From positions 62,001 through 126,000 of the forward strand of contig CAZOAZ010000009.1 in the NCBI GenBank assembly GCA_964577955.1: a stretch of DNA of 64,000 bases, given 5' to 3'. This DNA comes from CADEEX01 sp964577955. Lineage in GTDB: Bacteria > Acidobacteriota > Vicinamibacteria > Vicinamibacterales > CAVVIG01. Below, piece by piece: positions 25,349 through 33,682 of the stretch; position 1 is the stretch's first letter; each line of letters begins with the position of its first letter. The notes below the pieces were generated by a model that saw nothing but the letters and a program-made list of their open reading frames with translations, did not search any database and was not told where the DNA came from. Made by a program: the position numbers and the translations under genes.

Positions 25349-25400
25349 AGGGCAGGCAGGGCTGGCCGGGCAGGCAGGGCACGCAGGGCAGGCGACTGAC
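25346..25400. repeat. GGCAGG low-complexity tract followed by ACTGACG repeats
   Basis: Degenerate GGGCAGGCA units, then GACTGACGACTGACGACT (up to about 25410). It lies between the convergent PilZ and MmcQ/YjbR genes. Similar tracts occur at 5867-5920, 25757-25805, 32129-32190 and 35408-35436, two of them inside coding sequence. Confidence 0.7.
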
Positions 25401-25409
25401 GACTGACGA

Positions 25410-25817
25410 CTACTTGCCCCGCTTCGCCGCCATGAAGTCGCGGGCGCCCTTCAACAGATCTTTCAGCGCGTCACGATGAACCCTGGTCAACCGGACCAGG
25501 ATGAGCGGCCAATCGACGTAGTGATCCGGCAGATAGTAGGTGTCCGGATCCGCGGCCAGCAGTTCGTCGCGCTGCTCGAAGCCAAGCTGCAGCACCAGCG
25601 AATCCGGTTCGGCGCTCCGGTGTACCGGAATCACCGCGAACATCTTGCCGCGCACCTTGAACGCCGGCGAATTCCAGTAGAGGGCTTCTTCGGCGTCAGG
25701 CAGCACGCGCGCCAACTCGCGCACGGTGTCCCATGTCACGGGGTCAGACACCCGACGACTGCCTGCCCTGCCAGCCCCTCCGGCCCTTCCTGCCCTTCCT
25801 GCCATCTTCTTCCTCAT
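25410..25817 (-). CDS. MmcQ/YjbR family protein
   Basis: 135 residues from the ATG at 25817, which overlaps the ABC transporter stop as ATGA; a GTG at 25751 would remove an odd N-terminus. The core (T-W-D-T-V-R-E-L-A, P-D-A-E-E-A, P-A-F-K-V-R-G-K-M-F-A) is the CyaY-like MmcQ/YjbR fold, whose function is unsettled. It ends with W-P-L-I-L-V-R-L and a K-D-L-L-K-G helix. Residues 5-20 (G-R-A-G-R-A-G-G-A-G-R-A-G) come from a GGCAGG tract and are probably not part of the fold. It may be co-translated with the exporter genes. Confidence 0.8.
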   Translation of the reverse strand: MRKKMAGRAGRAGGAGRAGSRRVSDPVTWDTVRELARVLPDAEEALYWNSPAFKVRGKMFAVIPVHRSAEPDSLVLQLGFEQRDELLAADPDTYYLPDHYVDWPLILVRLTRVHRDALKDLLKGARDFMAAKRGK

Positions 25818-27625
25818 CGGTACGCCGCCGCTTGAATCCGGTACAACTCGGAATACTGGCCGCCGCTCGCCATCAACGCCTCGTGCGTGCCGAACTCTTT
25901 CAGTCGCGCGCCGTCGAGGACGACGATCAGATCGGCCATGCGTACGGTCGAAAACCGGTGCGAGACGAGGATCGTAATCCGCCCGTCGGGATTCGAGCAT
26001 CCGCGCGCTGCCGCCGCGTAGCGTTCGAAGAGCGCATGCTCGGTTTCTGCATCGAGCGCAGCCGTCGGTTCGTCGAGCACCAGCAGCAGCGGCCGATCGC
26101 GCATGAAGCCGCGCGCGAGCGCCAGTTTCTGCCACTGGCCGAACGAGACGTCGACACCGCCCGGCCACGTCGGCCCGAGTTGCGTCTCCAGCCCTGACGG
26201 TAAACGCGCCACCACATCGTCGGCGCCGGCGCGATCGACGGCCGCACCTACCGCCGCTCGGTCGTCGAGTCGCGGCACGTCGCCGAGCCCAACCGTCTGG
26301 CGCGCCAGGAACTCGAAGCGGAAGAAATCCTGAAAGGCGCCGGCCAGGCGGCCGCGCCAGGCGTCGGCGGGAACGCGCGCGAGCGGCGTGTCGTCGGCGA
26401 GGATGGCCCCCGCCGTCGGTTCGTACATGCGCGCCAGCAGTTTCACGAGCGTGCTCTTGCCCGCGCCGTTTTCGCCGACCACCGCCACGACCGCACCGGC
26501 CGGCAGTTTCAGCGACACATCGTCGAGCACCAGCCGCTCGGTCCCTGGGTACGCGAACGACACGCGATCGAGCGTGATGCCGCGCGACAGCGCGGCCGGC
26601 GCGGGGAGATCCGTCTTCGCCGCAAACGACGCCGCGTAGTCCTCCAGCCAGGCCAGTCTGATCGATCCGTACATCCAGAAGCCGCGCAGGAATCCAATCT
26701 CGCCAACCGTGGCGCCAATGTAAGCCGAGAGACGCGCTCCCGCCGCGAGCACCAGCAGCACGTTGCCGGGCGATGCGCCAAGGCCGGCGGCCACGAACAC
26801 GATCGCGCCGACGTAACCGGCCCCGAAAACAGCCCAGGCCAGCGTGTGCCACGCCGCCGATCCCCACCGCGCCTGGGCAATCGGCTGATAGCCGCGCTCC
26901 CACGCCGCCCGCCGATCCGTCATCAGCTGCCGGCCGATGCCCGCCACCCGCACTTCCTTTCCTGGTGAAGCGGTGGTCGCCAGCGTGAAGAGATGACGCG
27001 CCAGGCGATTGAACGGCGCCGCGCGCTGCTGCGCCACGCGCTCGACCGCCGGACGCCATGTCGAGGTCAACACGGTCGGAATGGCCAGCGCGGCGAGGAG
27101 CGCCAGCGCCGGATGAATCGACATCAAGAGAGCAATCGTGACGCCGAGCCGAAGCATCCATCCGAAGGTCGCGAACACCGACATGTACATGTGATCGAGC
27201 ACGAAGACCTGATCGCGGAGCATCGCCAGGCGATCGAGATACTCGGGCCGTTCCTGGTGGGCGATCGTGGCAATCGACGCCTGCAGCCCGGCGACGTGCG
27301 ATTCGAGCGCGATCGTCACCCGATCGCGAAATCGCCGCTGCACGCGGGTGCTGACGGTCCGGAGGAACCAGGTCGCGGTGGCGGACACGGCCAGTCCGAT
27401 CGCCGCCGTGCGAATGAGACCGGTCCGTCCGCCAATGAGGCCGTCGCCGAGCAGCTTCAGCCAGAGCGCGAAGAGCGCGTCGGGCAGCGAGGCCAGCTGC
27501 GACAGCACGAAGGCCGTCACCATCAAGCGCGGTTCGTGGCGGTAGCCCAGCTTGCAGAGCCGCCACATCGACGACAAGGCCGGCGGCAGATCGTCCGGCG
27601 CCGCGGCTTTCCTAGAGGTGGTCAA
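25814..27625 (-). CDS. ABC exporter half-transporter B (TMD-NBD fusion)
   Basis: 603 residues: an N-terminal transmembrane domain (about 20-330, six likely helices) and a C-terminal ATPase. Walker A is G-E-N-G-A-G-K-S-T near 395, Walker B is L-L-L-V-L-D-E-P near 520 and the H-loop is S-H-R-F. The signature motif is altered to S-F-G-Q-W-Q where the family has L-S-G-G-Q. With its neighbour it likely forms a heterodimeric exporter in which one composite ATP site is degenerate. The start overlaps the upstream half by 14 bases. The exported substrate is unknown. Confidence 0.88.
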   Translation of the reverse strand: MTTSRKAAAPDDLPPALSSMWRLCKLGYRHEPRLMVTAFVLSQLASLPDALFALWLKLLGDGLIGGRTGLIRTAAIGLAVSATATWFLRTVSTRVQRRFRDRVTIALESHVAGLQASIATIAHQERPEYLDRLAMLRDQVFVLDHMYMSVFATFGWMLRLGVTIALLMSIHPALALLAALAIPTVLTSTWRPAVERVAQQRAAPFNRLARHLFTLATTASPGKEVRVAGIGRQLMTDRRAAWERGYQPIAQARWGSAAWHTLAWAVFGAGYVGAIVFVAAGLGASPGNVLLVLAAGARLSAYIGATVGEIGFLRGFWMYGSIRLAWLEDYAASFAAKTDLPAPAALSRGITLDRVSFAYPGTERLVLDDVSLKLPAGAVVAVVGENGAGKSTLVKLLARMYEPTAGAILADDTPLARVPADAWRGRLAGAFQDFFRFEFLARQTVGLGDVPRLDDRAAVGAAVDRAGADDVVARLPSGLETQLGPTWPGGVDVSFGQWQKLALARGFMRDRPLLLVLDEPTAALDAETEHALFERYAAAARGCSNPDGRITILVSHRFSTVRMADLIVVLDGARLKEFGTHEALMASGGQYSELYRIQAAAYR

Positions 27626-29426
27626 ACGTCACCCCCTCCTCGCCTTCGGTTTCGCCAAAGCGTTCGGCCTGGAGATCGAACATCGTGCGATAGCGTCCGC
27701 CGAGCGCCATCAGTTCGTCGTGCGTACCGAGCTCGATCACACGGCCGCCTTCGAGGACGCAAATTCGATCCGCCTGGCGCACTGTCGAAAACCGATGGGA
27801 GATCAATATCGTCGTGCTCTTGCGTGTCGCCGCGAGGATCCGTCCGAAGATTTCCGCTTCGCCGCGCACGTCGAGCTGCGCGGTCGGCTCGTCGAGGAGC
27901 ACGACGCCGGCGCCGGTCGCGACTGACGCGAGCGCACGTGCAAGCGCGACGCGCTGCCACTGGCCGCCGGACAGGTCGGTGCCGCCTTCGTAGGCCCGCG
28001 AGAGGACGGTGTCGAGGCCGGCCAGATTCGCGGCGCCCGCCGACTCGAGCGCTGATTGCACGACCGAATCAGGCGCGCCCCCGGGCGCGACGTTGTTGCG
28101 GAGCGAGCGCTCGAACCTGATGAAATCCTGGAAGACCGCGGTCACCCGCGTCCGCCAGCTGTCGAGCGACAGCGTGCGCACGTCCTGTCCGTCGACTTCG
28201 ATTGCACCCGACTGCGGCTCGTACAACCGGCACAGCAGCTTGGCCAGCGTCGTCTTGCCGGCGCCGTTCGTGCCAACGATCGCGAGCGAGGAGCCCGCGG
28301 GAATCGTGAGATCGAAATGTTCGAGCACCGGCATTCCGCCGGGATAGGCAAACGTCACGTCTCGAAAGCGGAGGTCGCGAGCCGGCAGACCGCGCGCGTC
28401 GCCGGTTCCCGAGGTCAACGCGCCCGCCGGCCGCATCGCGTGCTCGAGGCGCAGCACCGCCGTCACCGGCGGCACCGCGGAATCGAGCGCCCAGCTCAGT
28501 CCGCCGAAGGCAATGAACGACGCGCCAACCGCAGCCTGCGCGAAGACAACGAGCTGCGGCAGCGTCAGCTGACCGTCGGCCGCGCGGGCCGTCATCGCCC
28601 AGAAGACCACGGCGTTGGCCACGACCACGAGGACCACGCTGTGGAGGAGCGGCTTCTCGCGGAGCCGCGTCGCTTCGTACTGCAATTCGTGCAGCTTGGT
28701 GCGCCGCCGCACGAAGCGGTCGAGCGTCCAGGTGCCGAGCCCGAAGAGACGCAGTTCTTTCGACGGCGACGGATCCACGGCGAGCCGGTAGGCGTAGTCG
28801 GCGTCACGCTGCGCGCTGCGCACGGCGTCGGTATTGCGGTCGCGCCAGATCGAGCTGTCGCGCAGCAGCCAGTGCGTCGCGAGCCAGGCGCCGCCGAGAA
28901 CGATCGGGGCCCACCAGCTGAAACCGAACAGCAGAGCGACCGACGCGAGGCCGGCGATCATTTCGACGACACCGCTGGCAATGAAATCCATCGCCACCGC
29001 CAGCGGCGGTCCGGTCATCCCCAGCTCGAAATCCCGCGCCATCGTCAGATCGTTCGTCAGCGTCGGGTCCTCGAGGTGGCCCATGCCGGGCGGTCCGACG
29101 CAGGCCGCGGTCAGACGGTCGTACAGGAGCGCGGCGGTGCGATCGCCGAGGTTCGCGCTGATCGCCTGATGGATGGGCGTGAGCACTTGCAGGACGACGA
29201 ATACGACGCCGACGAGCGTGAGCGGCGCGGCCAGCGGCTCGCCGCGCTGCACCGCGCCGACAAGCAGGCCCATGCCAAGGGCGAAGACCGCCGGCAGCAG
29301 GCCGCGCAGCACCAGGATCGTCCACCACCAGAAGGCCAGCGGGCGATCGGCTTTGATGAGAATTGAAAAGAACGGCCAGCCAAGGCTTGCGCTCAGCTTC
29401 GCCAGTCTGTTGGCCACGGGCGGCAT
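27612..29426 (-). CDS. ABC exporter half-transporter A (TMD-NBD fusion)
   Basis: 604 residues with about six transmembrane helices in the first 320 and an ATPase after that. Walker A is G-T-N-G-A-G-K-T-T near 385, the signature is L-S-G-G-Q-W-Q-R, and Walker B is V-V-L-L-D-E-P-T. Unlike its partner it has the standard L-S-G-G-Q, so the pair should have one canonical site and one altered site. Overlapping reading frames (14 bases) imply fixed stoichiometry. Palindromic P repeats lie just upstream, and the AraC regulator gene precedes on the same strand. Confidence 0.9.
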   Translation of the reverse strand: MPPVANRLAKLSASLGWPFFSILIKADRPLAFWWWTILVLRGLLPAVFALGMGLLVGAVQRGEPLAAPLTLVGVVFVVLQVLTPIHQAISANLGDRTAALLYDRLTAACVGPPGMGHLEDPTLTNDLTMARDFELGMTGPPLAVAMDFIASGVVEMIAGLASVALLFGFSWWAPIVLGGAWLATHWLLRDSSIWRDRNTDAVRSAQRDADYAYRLAVDPSPSKELRLFGLGTWTLDRFVRRRTKLHELQYEATRLREKPLLHSVVLVVVANAVVFWAMTARAADGQLTLPQLVVFAQAAVGASFIAFGGLSWALDSAVPPVTAVLRLEHAMRPAGALTSGTGDARGLPARDLRFRDVTFAYPGGMPVLEHFDLTIPAGSSLAIVGTNGAGKTTLAKLLCRLYEPQSGAIEVDGQDVRTLSLDSWRTRVTAVFQDFIRFERSLRNNVAPGGAPDSVVQSALESAGAANLAGLDTVLSRAYEGGTDLSGGQWQRVALARALASVATGAGVVLLDEPTAQLDVRGEAEIFGRILAATRKSTTILISHRFSTVRQADRICVLEGGRVIELGTHDELMALGGRYRTMFDLQAERFGETEGEEGVTFDHL

Positions 29427-29472
29427 TCTGACCCAGCGCTCCGACGCCGTATTGGAAAAACTTGACCAACAC

Positions 29473-29531
29473 CGGTAGGGACAGGCTTTAGCCTGTCCGG
29501 TCAGCGGTAAGGACAGGCTTTAGCCTGTCCG
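29473..29531. repeat. Two direct subfamily P palindromes
   Basis: Units at 29473-29499 and 29505-29531, with a 32-base period, differ at one base (GGTAGGGACAGG against GGTAAGGACAGG) and both contain GGCTTTAGCC. Tandem copies in the same orientation lie between the AraC gene stop and the exporter gene start. Confidence 0.85.
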
Positions 29532-29539
29532 ACGGACCA

Positions 29540-30325
29540 TCAGTCAATAACGACGTGGTGGGCGTGATAGCGGTCGGACGCCAGATACGCGCCCGGCGTC
29601 AGACCGGAGAAATCGCGAAATTCGTTGGCGAAATGCGCCTGATCGGCGTAGCCGCTCTCGAGCGCCAGCGTCGCCCAATCGATGTCCCGGCCCGACGCGA
29701 TCTGGTTGACGACGCCGCGAAAGCGGTGGACGCGGCAATAGAGCTTCGGCGTGAGCCCGATTTGCTGGCGGAACAGCTCGGAGAACCGCCGATGACTGAG
29801 CCCGGCCTCGCGCCGTACATCGAGGACGCGGCGCTGGCGCGGCGACTGACGGAATTGGGTGATCGCGTACTCGACGGCGGGATGGAGCGTCAGCTGTTTC
29901 GCCGCGCGCCACCGCAGCGCCTGCTCGAGGACGCCGAACTTCGCCGCCACCGACGGCGCCGCGCGCAAGCGATCGCGCAGCGCGCTCACGCCGCTGCCCC
30001 AGACCACGTCGAGCGGAATGACCTGATTCTGGAAAAGGTCGGCAGGCACATCAAACAGGCCGTGAGCGCCCGGCGAACGGAGCACGGCCCCGATCATGAG
30101 TTGCAGACTTGCGGTTTCGAGAATGCCGTAATGCGTCTGGAGGCCGACGACGATCGGCGGCGCGAGCCGTTCGGAGAGATCGAAGATGATCTGAAACCGG
30201 CCGTTCGGGAGCACCCGCTCGCGGCGGTGCGGTCCAGGCAACCCTTCACAGAACCACAGCATCTCGACGTACGCGTCGAGCGGCGACGCCGGCCGGCGAT
30301 GTGTCAGTCGCATTGGACTCACCAT
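29540..30325 (-). CDS. AraC family transcriptional regulator
   Basis: 261 residues (a start at 30313 is equally possible). The N-terminal half is a sensor-type domain with H-R-R-E-R-V-L-P-N-G-R-F-Q-I-I-F (the DUF6597-like pattern seen in some AraC regulators). The C-terminal about 100 residues hold the double helix-turn-helix, including L-S-H-R-R-F-S-E-L-F-R-Q-Q-I-G-L-T-P-K and Y-A-D-Q-A-H-F-A-N-E-F-R-D-F-S-G-L-T-P. It is divergent from the NTF2-like gene across 50 bases, so that gene is a likely target. The effector is unknown. Confidence 0.87.
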   Translation of the reverse strand: MVSPMRLTHRRPASPLDAYVEMLWFCEGLPGPHRRERVLPNGRFQIIFDLSERLAPPIVVGLQTHYGILETASLQLMIGAVLRSPGAHGLFDVPADLFQNQVIPLDVVWGSGVSALRDRLRAAPSVAAKFGVLEQALRWRAAKQLTLHPAVEYAITQFRQSPRQRRVLDVRREAGLSHRRFSELFRQQIGLTPKLYCRVHRFRGVVNQIASGRDIDWATLALESGYADQAHFANEFRDFSGLTPGAYLASDRYHAHHVVID

Positions 30326-30375
30326 ACCGTGTCTTTTGCCAGAAGGGGCTGGGAATCGGTTACGATCGGCCCCCC

Positions 30376-31230
30376 ATGAGCAGGCGATCTACGCTCGTCG
30401 CACTCCTCTGCCTCGCAGGCGTCGCCGCGCTGTCGGCGCAATCGCCTGCCGATGTCGCTGAACGCTCGCGTCAGGCGATCATCGCGCTCGACCGCTATCT
30501 GGAGACCTGGAACTCGCGCGACGCGCGGATCTGGGCGACCTCGCTGCACTTTCCGCACGTGCGCCCGGGCCCCGGCGCGTTCGAGCTCTTTCAGACGCCG
30601 GAGCAGTACGCCGCCGGCGTCAACTTCCAGCAGACGCTCAGCACCGGCTGGCATCACAGCGAATGGGTCACGCGAACCGTGCTGCAGGTCGGCGCCGACA
30701 AAGTGCACGTGGCCGGCGCCTGGCAGCGGTACACCGCCGAGGGACGGGCGCTGGGCGGGCTGAGCGCGATCACGTACATCATCACCAGACACGGCGAACG
30801 CTGGGGCGTGCAGTCGCGATTCGCGGCCGGCGTCGGCGTCGTGCCGCCGGATGAAGCCAAGAAGAATGGGGATGCCGCGTTGAGCGCCGTCCAGGCGTTC
30901 ATGACGGCATGGAACGGCCACGACCTCAACGCACTCGCTGCCGCCATCCACTACCCGCACGTGCGAATCGCCGACGGACAGGTGGAAGCCTGGAACACGG
31001 CCGCCGCGTTCACCGCGGGCACCGATGCGGGCCGGCAGCGGACCTGGTACCAAACGCGCCTCGACGCCGCGAAAGTCGCCCAGACGACGGCCAACGGCGT
31101 CAACGTGACGGTGACGCTCAGCCATGCGGGCCGGGATGGGCAGGTGTTGTCGAGCGACGATGGAGTGTTTCTCGTCGCCTTGCGCGACGGCGTCTGGAAA
31201 GTACAGGCCCGGTCGATGATGGGAACGTGA
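30376..31230 (+). CDS. Secreted tandem NTF2/SnoaL-like protein
   Basis: 284 residues from the ATG at 30376. A signal peptide (ending A-A-L-S-A-Q) is followed by two tandem SnoaL/NTF2-like domains of about 125 residues: E-T-W-N-S-R-D-A-R-I-W-A-T-S-L-H-F-P-H-V-R near residue 45 and T-A-W-N-G-H-D-L-N-A-L-A-A-A-I-H-Y-P-H-V-R near 180. Both keep the aromatic F/Y-P-H-V-R block, so they arose by duplication. The fold forms a ligand pocket used by binding proteins and isomerases. Activity here is unknown. It is divergent from an AraC regulator and 53 bases before a secreted VOC gene. Confidence 0.75.
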   Translation: MSRRSTLVALLCLAGVAALSAQSPADVAERSRQAIIALDRYLETWNSRDARIWATSLHFPHVRPGPGAFELFQTPEQYAAGVNFQQTLSTGWHHSEWVTRTVLQVGADKVHVAGAWQRYTAEGRALGGLSAITYIITRHGERWGVQSRFAAGVGVVPPDEAKKNGDAALSAVQAFMTAWNGHDLNALAAAIHYPHVRIADGQVEAWNTAAAFTAGTDAGRQRTWYQTRLDAAKVAQTTANGVNVTVTLSHAGRDGQVLSSDDGVFLVALRDGVWKVQARSMMGT

Positions 31231-31243
31231 TTTCGCGTTTCAA

Positions 31244-31270
31244 CGGTAGGGACAGGCTTCAGCCTGTCCG
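31244..31270. repeat. Short palindrome, subfamily P
   Basis: CGGTAGGGACAGGCTTCAGC plus the CTGTCCG end. It lies in the 53-base gap between the NTF2-like and VOC genes and ends about 13 bases before the VOC start. Confidence 0.8.
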
Positions 31271-31283
31271 TTTGGAGATCCTC

Positions 31284-32090
31284 ATGAAGCTGTTCCTGTC
31301 CGCCGCTGCTGCCCTCTTGATCGCTGCGCCCGCGTCCGCGCAACTGTCGGCGCCGAACGCCGCCGGCATCACTTACGGCCACGTGCATCTGAACATCAAG
31401 GACCTCGAACTGCACAAGAAACTCTGGGTCGAGCACTTCGACGCGACGATCGTGACCAAGGGGCCACTGACCGTCGCCAAGCTGCCCAACGCCTTGATCG
31501 CATTCCAGGTCCGGCCAAACGGCGCGACCGGCGGCTCGATGGGCACGGTGATGGACCACTTCGGGTTCCGCGTGCGCAACATCGAAGAGGTCAAGACCAA
31601 GTGGAAGGCGGCGGGCTATCAGGTCACGTCGGAGTTCACCGGCGCGGAGGGTTTTCCCAACGCGTATCTCATGGGCCCCGACGATGTGCGGATCGAACTG
31701 CAGGAAGACAAGACGCTGACCCAGAAGGCGATCGTCAACCACATTCACTTCATGACGCCCGACTTCGAGAAGCTGCTGCCCTGGTACATCGAGACGTTCT
31801 CGTTGACGAAGCGGAAGCGCGGCACGATCGAAACGACCGCGGACGCCGGCGCGGTCAATCTGAGCTTCGCCACGTCGCGCGAGCCGACGGTCGGCACGCG
31901 CGGGCGCGCGATCGATCACATCGGCTTCGAAGTCTCGAACCTCGAAGCGTTCGTCAAGCAGCTCGAAGCCAAGGGGATCAAGTTCGACGTGGCGTTTCGC
32001 GACGTGCCCGCGATCGGCCTGAAGATCGCCTACATCACGGATCCGTCCGGCACCTACATCGAGCTGACGCAAGGCTACGCGCAGTGGTGA
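31284..32090 (+). CDS. Secreted VOC (glyoxalase-fold) protein with two modules
   Basis: 268 residues from the ATG at 31284, with GGAG 8 bases upstream. A signal peptide (A-L-L-I-A-A-P-A-S-A-Q) is followed by two VOC domains: Y-G-H-V-H-L-N-I-K-D near residue 32 and V-N-H-I-H-F-M-T-P-D near 153. Later H-F-G-F-R-V, V-R-I-E-L-Q and I-D-H-I-G-F-E-V, Y-I-E-L-T-Q blocks supply the usual H and E metal ligands. The enzyme class (lyase, dioxygenase or isomerase) cannot be set. Export of a two-module VOC protein is uncommon. It probably forms an operon with the NTF2-like gene. Confidence 0.8.
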   Translation: MKLFLSAAAALLIAAPASAQLSAPNAAGITYGHVHLNIKDLELHKKLWVEHFDATIVTKGPLTVAKLPNALIAFQVRPNGATGGSMGTVMDHFGFRVRNIEEVKTKWKAAGYQVTSEFTGAEGFPNAYLMGPDDVRIELQEDKTLTQKAIVNHIHFMTPDFEKLLPWYIETFSLTKRKRGTIETTADAGAVNLSFATSREPTVGTRGRAIDHIGFEVSNLEAFVKQLEAKGIKFDVAFRDVPAIGLKIAYITDPSGTYIELTQGYAQW

Positions 32091-32199
32091 TTCACCTTCG
32101 CGCCGAGGCGCCGTAAGGCGCTTCGGCGTGACAGGCCCGCCTGCCCCGCCCGCCCCTCCTGCCCCGCCAGCCTTTTTTTCCCCCCCGGAACTTTTCAGA

Positions 32200-32229
32200 C
32201 AGTAATACTGTATTATCTCAGTAGTACAG
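32200..32229. promoter_or_regulatory. Operator/promoter region of the GntR-phosphatase operon
   Basis: An AT-rich island containing CAGTAATACTG (32200-32210) and CAGTAGTACAG (32219-32229), 19 bases apart. The first overlaps a perfect TAATAC-T-GTATTA palindrome (32203-32215). YtrA-type GntR regulators bind sites of this general kind, so autoregulation by the two downstream GntR proteins is likely. The sites end 24 bases before the start codon. Confidence 0.6.
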
Positions 32230-32253
32230 TTCACACAGACACCCGAGGACGCC

Positions 32254-33276
32254 ATGACGCCCATGCTTCGGCCCAACCCAACCTCCGGACGACCTGTCTA
32301 TCTTCAACTTGTGGAACAAGTTAAGGGTGGACTTGAGGCAGGAACCCTGCGGCCGGGCGACGCCCTGCCGATGGCCGAGCCGCTGGCCGAGGCGCTGGTG
32401 ATCAGTCCAAACACTGTCGCCCGGGCGTACCGGGCCCTCGAAACCGAAGGGCTGCTCACCCTGGCGTCGGGCGCCGTGCCGGTGCTCCGCGGCGGTTTGG
32501 GCCTTGGGGCCGCGCGCCCGGTCTCGACGCGCCGGATTGCGGCGGCCGAGTGGGATTTCGAGTTGCGCGCCGCCCGTGAAGTCCAGGATCGGCTGCTACC
32601 CGAGCAACCAGCCATGACCGGTGTCGACTGCGCCGGCAGCTATCGCCCCGCGCTCGGCGTCGGCGGCGACTACTACGACTTTCTGCAGCTCTCCGACACG
32701 CGGCTCGGTCTGGCGATCGGCGACGTGTCCGGCAAAGGACCGGCGGCCGCGCTGCTGATGGCGACGCTGCGCGCGTACCTCCACGCCTCGGCGCCGGCGG
32801 CGCAGGGAAATCTCGCCGCGCTGATGGCCACGCTCAACCGCCGCGTCTACGAGAGTTCGGCGGCCAACCGCTTCGCCAGCTTCTTCTACGCCGAGTACGA
32901 GACCACGACCCGCGAACTGACCTACGTCAACGCCGGGCATCCGCGGCCGCTGCTGCTGCGCGCGAACGCCGGCGCCCCGATCGCGATCGACGGCGGTGGA
33001 CCGGTGATCGGGATGATCACCGACTGCCGCTATCAGCAGACGACGATCACCCTGGAGGCCGGCGACGTGCTGGTCGCGTTCACCGACGGCGTGACCGAGG
33101 CCGTCAACACCGCCCTCGATGAATGGGGCGACGAGCGCCTGGCCGCCACGCTCGCGGCGCATCGCGCGGCCCCGCTCGATCACCTGCTCCGCGCCGCCGT
33201 TCAGGGCGCCGATCGCTTCGCCGCCGGCGCGCCGCAGCACGACGACATGACGCTCATCGCGATGCGCGTGGCGTGA
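32254..33276 (+). CDS. GntR-type HTH fused to SpoIIE-like PP2C phosphatase
   Basis: 340 residues, GAGG before the ATG. Residues 1-75 are a GntR winged helix (Y-L-Q-L-V-E-Q-V-K, L-R-P-G-D-A-L-P, V-I-S-P-N-T-V-A-R-A-Y-R-A-L-E). After a short linker, residues 105-340 form a SpoIIE/RsbU phosphatase with all metal aspartates visible: G-G-D-Y-Y-D-F, I-G-D-V-S-G-K-G-P-A-A-A-L-L-M, F-T-D-G-V-T-E-A and H-D-D-M-T-L. A DNA-binding serine/threonine phosphatase is implied, perhaps with DNA binding or promoter choice governed by phosphorylation. No STAS or anti-sigma kinase gene is adjacent. It heads the GntR/ABC operon and is paralogous to the next gene in its first 75 residues. Confidence 0.88.
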   Translation: MTPMLRPNPTSGRPVYLQLVEQVKGGLEAGTLRPGDALPMAEPLAEALVISPNTVARAYRALETEGLLTLASGAVPVLRGGLGLGAARPVSTRRIAAAEWDFELRAAREVQDRLLPEQPAMTGVDCAGSYRPALGVGGDYYDFLQLSDTRLGLAIGDVSGKGPAAALLMATLRAYLHASAPAAQGNLAALMATLNRRVYESSAANRFASFFYAEYETTTRELTYVNAGHPRPLLLRANAGAPIAIDGGGPVIGMITDCRYQQTTITLEAGDVLVAFTDGVTEAVNTALDEWGDERLAATLAAHRAAPLDHLLRAAVQGADRFAAGAPQHDDMTLIAMRVA

Positions 33277-33283
33277 GATAGCC

Positions 33284-33682
33284 GTGCTCTTCAAGACCAA
33301 CCCCTCGTCTGGCGTGCCCATCTACCTGCAGCTGATGGAGCAGGTGAAGCACAGCATCGAAACGGGCGCCCTGCGCCCGGGCGAACAACTGCCGGGCATC
33401 CGGCCGCTCGCCGAGGAGCTCGTGATCAATCCCAACACGGTGGCCAAGGCGTATCGCGAGCTGGAACACGAAGGCGTGATCGAACTGCGGCACGGCGCCG
33501 GAGCGTTCGTGTCCGCCGGGGCACCGGCCAGCGAGGGGCGCGATCGCTTCCGCCAGGCCCAGGCGGTGATCGCGGCCGCCATCGAAAAACTCCGCGCGCG
33601 CGGCTTGACGGACGAAGAGATCCGGCGGCTGGTCGAAGCGGAACTCGCCGGGCTGACGAAAACAGGAGGACGCGGTGTCTGA
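33284..33682 (+). CDS. GntR family regulator, YtrA type
   Basis: 132 residues from a GTG at 33284. The N-terminal winged helix (P-I-Y-L-Q-L-M-E-Q-V-K-H-S-I-E-T-G-A-L-R-P-G) closely resembles that of the upstream fusion protein. It is followed by a short helical dimerisation tail of about 50 residues instead of a ligand-binding domain, which is the YtrA subfamily layout. These usually repress a linked ABC transporter operon. The start lies 8 bases after the fusion gene, and the stop overlaps the ABC ATPase gene by 8 bases, so it is part of the same operon. Confidence 0.87.
   Translation: MLFKTNPSSGVPIYLQLMEQVKHSIETGALRPGEQLPGIRPLAEELVINPNTVAKAYRELEHEGVIELRHGAGAFVSAGAPASEGRDRFRQAQAVIAAAIEKLRARGLTDEEIRRLVEAELAGLTKTGGRGV

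Noticed and set aside
25410..27566. A 718-codon open frame overlapping the ABC half-transporter
   Set aside because: It is the GC-rich shadow of the transporter gene; only its last 135 codons, starting at 25817, encode a recognised family (MmcQ/YjbR).
30951..32276. A 441-codon minus-strand frame
   Set aside because: It is antisense to the NTF2-like and VOC genes, whose signal peptides and domains are clear.
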